Origin: Lachnospiraceae bacterium
GTDB taxonomy: Bacteria; Bacillota; Clostridia; Lachnospirales; Lachnospiraceae
Assembly: GCA_014804225.1 (NCBI GenBank)
Contig: JAAVAF010000136.1
Coordinates: 1 to 14,222, forward strand
Length of the DNA stretch: 14,222 bases
Direction of reading: 5' to 3'
The translations under genes and the position numbers were made by a program. The notes under the pieces were generated by a model. The model had not been told where the DNA came from and ran no database searches. It worked only from the letters and a program-made list of their open reading frames with translations. The first letter of the stretch is position 1. The number at the start of each line of letters is the position of its first letter. Shown piece after piece: positions 13,337 through 14,222 of this stretch.

Positions 13337-13443
13337 CGAAGTGTGTCGCGTTTGGTTCAATAAAGCAGCACACGAAGCGTACAGATGTTTGGTGTAAGGT
13401 TTCATGAAGTGGTATGCGAAGTGTACCAATGTTTGGTGCTTGG
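13337..13443 (+). repeat. Degenerate direct repeats between the exporter and the MraY-like gene
   Basis: Three related segments begin at 13337, 13373 and 13417, each with CGAAG(C/T)GT near the start and TTTGGT about 14-17 bases later. The second and third match at about 21 of 27 positions (CGAAGCGTACAGATGTTTGG against CGAAGTGTACCAATGTTTGG). The first is more diverged. Spacing is 36 and 44 bases. They could be binding sites for a regulator of the downstream gene or remnants of duplication. Confidence 0.5.
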
Positions 13444-13463
13444 AAAGGAGCATGATTGTATCA

Positions 13464-14222
13464 ATGATCAATAATTATTTAAATGTTTCAAATTACAGTA
13501 TAATCGGATTTTTGGGTGTTGTATTTTCCTATCTTGGCACATGTCTCCTGTTAGGCACAGGCATGAATAAACTTCCGCGTGACCACGGCAGAGCATACGC
13601 CCATGACGGTGCTATTTCCGCCGGAAAGCCGCGCGGTGCGGGATTTGTGTTTATCCTTGTTTTCGTGTTAGCGGTACTGCTTTTTGGCAATGCCGACAGA
13701 GAGATGATTATCTATTTGATTTTGACGGTGGCAGCTATGATGACAGGCTTTCTTGACGACTGTGCAAAGGTTTCTTGGGGTGAATTGAGAAAAGGTCTGC
13801 TTGACCTTGTTATTGCAATTATGACTGCAATTACGGTAGTAAACTTTAATGGAAGTGACGTATTGATTTCCCTCACAGGACAGACAATTCATTTTCACCC
13901 CGTAGTTTACGGCGTGTTGGCAGTAATCCTTGTGTGGGGTTCGATTAATGTAACAAACTGTGCAGATGGTGTTGACGGTTTATCCGGTACACTTTCCTCA
14001 ATCACGCTTGGCACCATCTATATTATTATGAATGCAAGAGGAACTACCCCTGAGTTTGCATATACCATACTGTTGTTTGTTTCCTGCATTTTGGGATATT
14101 TGTGGTATAACGCCACGCCAAGCTGCTTGATGATGGGCGATGCAGGCTCCCGTGCAATCGGACTTTTTATCGCCATATCCGTAATTAAGACAGGCAGTCC
14201 GTTTTTGTACCTCTTGGTGGCA
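13464..14222 (+). CDS. MraY/WecA-superfamily phosphoglycosyl transferase, partial (3' end outside window)
   Basis: 253 codons are present and the frame is open at the last base. The protein is a multi-helix membrane enzyme of the polyprenyl-phosphate phospho-sugar transferase superfamily. Active-site blocks are MTGFLDDCAKV with Asp98-Asp99 (Mg and lipid-phosphate site), INVTNCADGVDGLSG (161-175; Asn165, Asp168, Asp171), and LMMGDAGSRAIG (222-233, Asp226). These match MraY, which joins phospho-MurNAc-pentapeptide to undecaprenyl phosphate. Two deviations are GKPRGAG (54-60) in place of the usual GTPTMGG, and SRAIG for SLALG. The C-terminal His motif lies beyond the window. AAAGGAG (13444-13450) is 13 bases before ATG 13464. 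ATG 13452 is only 1 base from it, so 13464 is preferred though neither is ideal. Housekeeping MraY of a divergent clade, or a paralogue for another glycan, are both possible. It may be co-transcribed with the exporter. Confidence 0.85.
   Translation, partial: MINNYLNVSNYSIIGFLGVVFSYLGTCLLLGTGMNKLPRDHGRAYAHDGAISAGKPRGAGFVFILVFVLAVLLFGNADREMIIYLILTVAAMMTGFLDDCAKVSWGELRKGLLDLVIAIMTAITVVNFNGSDVLISLTGQTIHFHPVVYGVLAVILVWGSINVTNCADGVDGLSGTLSSITLGTIYIIMNARGTTPEFAYTILLFVSCILGYLWYNATPSCLMMGDAGSRAIGLFIAISVIKTGSPFLYLLVA

Noticed and set aside
13341..13373. Hairpin GTGTGTCGC/GCAGCACAC as a terminator after the exporter
   Set aside because: The stem contains a mismatch and a G-T pair, the loop is 15 bases, and no T tract follows.

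Overview
The window looks like chromosomal DNA of a Gram-positive, low-to-moderate GC member of the Clostridia, most likely the family Lachnospiraceae. The grounds are strong AGGAGG-type ribosome sites, ATG/GTG starts, adaptor proteins anchored by a single N-terminal helix, an Rpn/PD-(D/E)XK nuclease with a C-terminal ALAEKD coiled coil, and an MraY-type protein with a GKPRGAG segment. This assignment is inference. Every gene found is on the + strand.

Region A (1-6439) is a MacB-like efflux cluster. It holds the end of one HlyD/MacA-type adaptor, a second paralogous adaptor, a MacB/FtsX-type permease, a membrane-anchored Gly/Ser/Met-Pro repeat protein, the ATPase, and a secreted leucine-rich-repeat protein. 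The permease and ATPase should form the ABC pump, with the adaptors as extracytoplasmic partners. Three of these proteins carry low-complexity Gly/Met/Pro segments. Two head-to-tail copies of a palindrome-rich repeat separate the permease from the rest.

Region B (6440-9789) is AT-rich and accessory-looking. It has a strong promoter followed by a chain of hairpins, a third inverted copy of the repeat that ends in a terminator-like hairpin, and an orphan gene of unknown function. Next come a second promoter with a compact junction-shaped leader, an Rpn family nuclease, and a small VOC-fold protein. The nuclease gene contains an in-frame internal start with a near-perfect Shine-Dalgarno. It could encode a separate 100-residue C-terminal protein, like the inhibitory RpnS proteins described in E. 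coli.

Region C (9790-13317) encodes an asymmetric heterodimeric ABC exporter of the TM287/288, BmrCD and LmrCD type. The first subunit has the degenerate catalytic residues and the second the complete ones.

Region D (13318-14222) holds a short field of degenerate direct repeats and the first 253 codons of an MraY/WecA-superfamily phosphoglycosyl transferase, cut by the window end.

The most interesting unexplained signals are the modular repeat family, whose hairpin arms differ while pairing is kept; the structured leaders before the orphan gene and the Rpn gene; the gene-within-gene candidate in rpn; and the shared Met-Pro-Gly loops in the efflux cluster.
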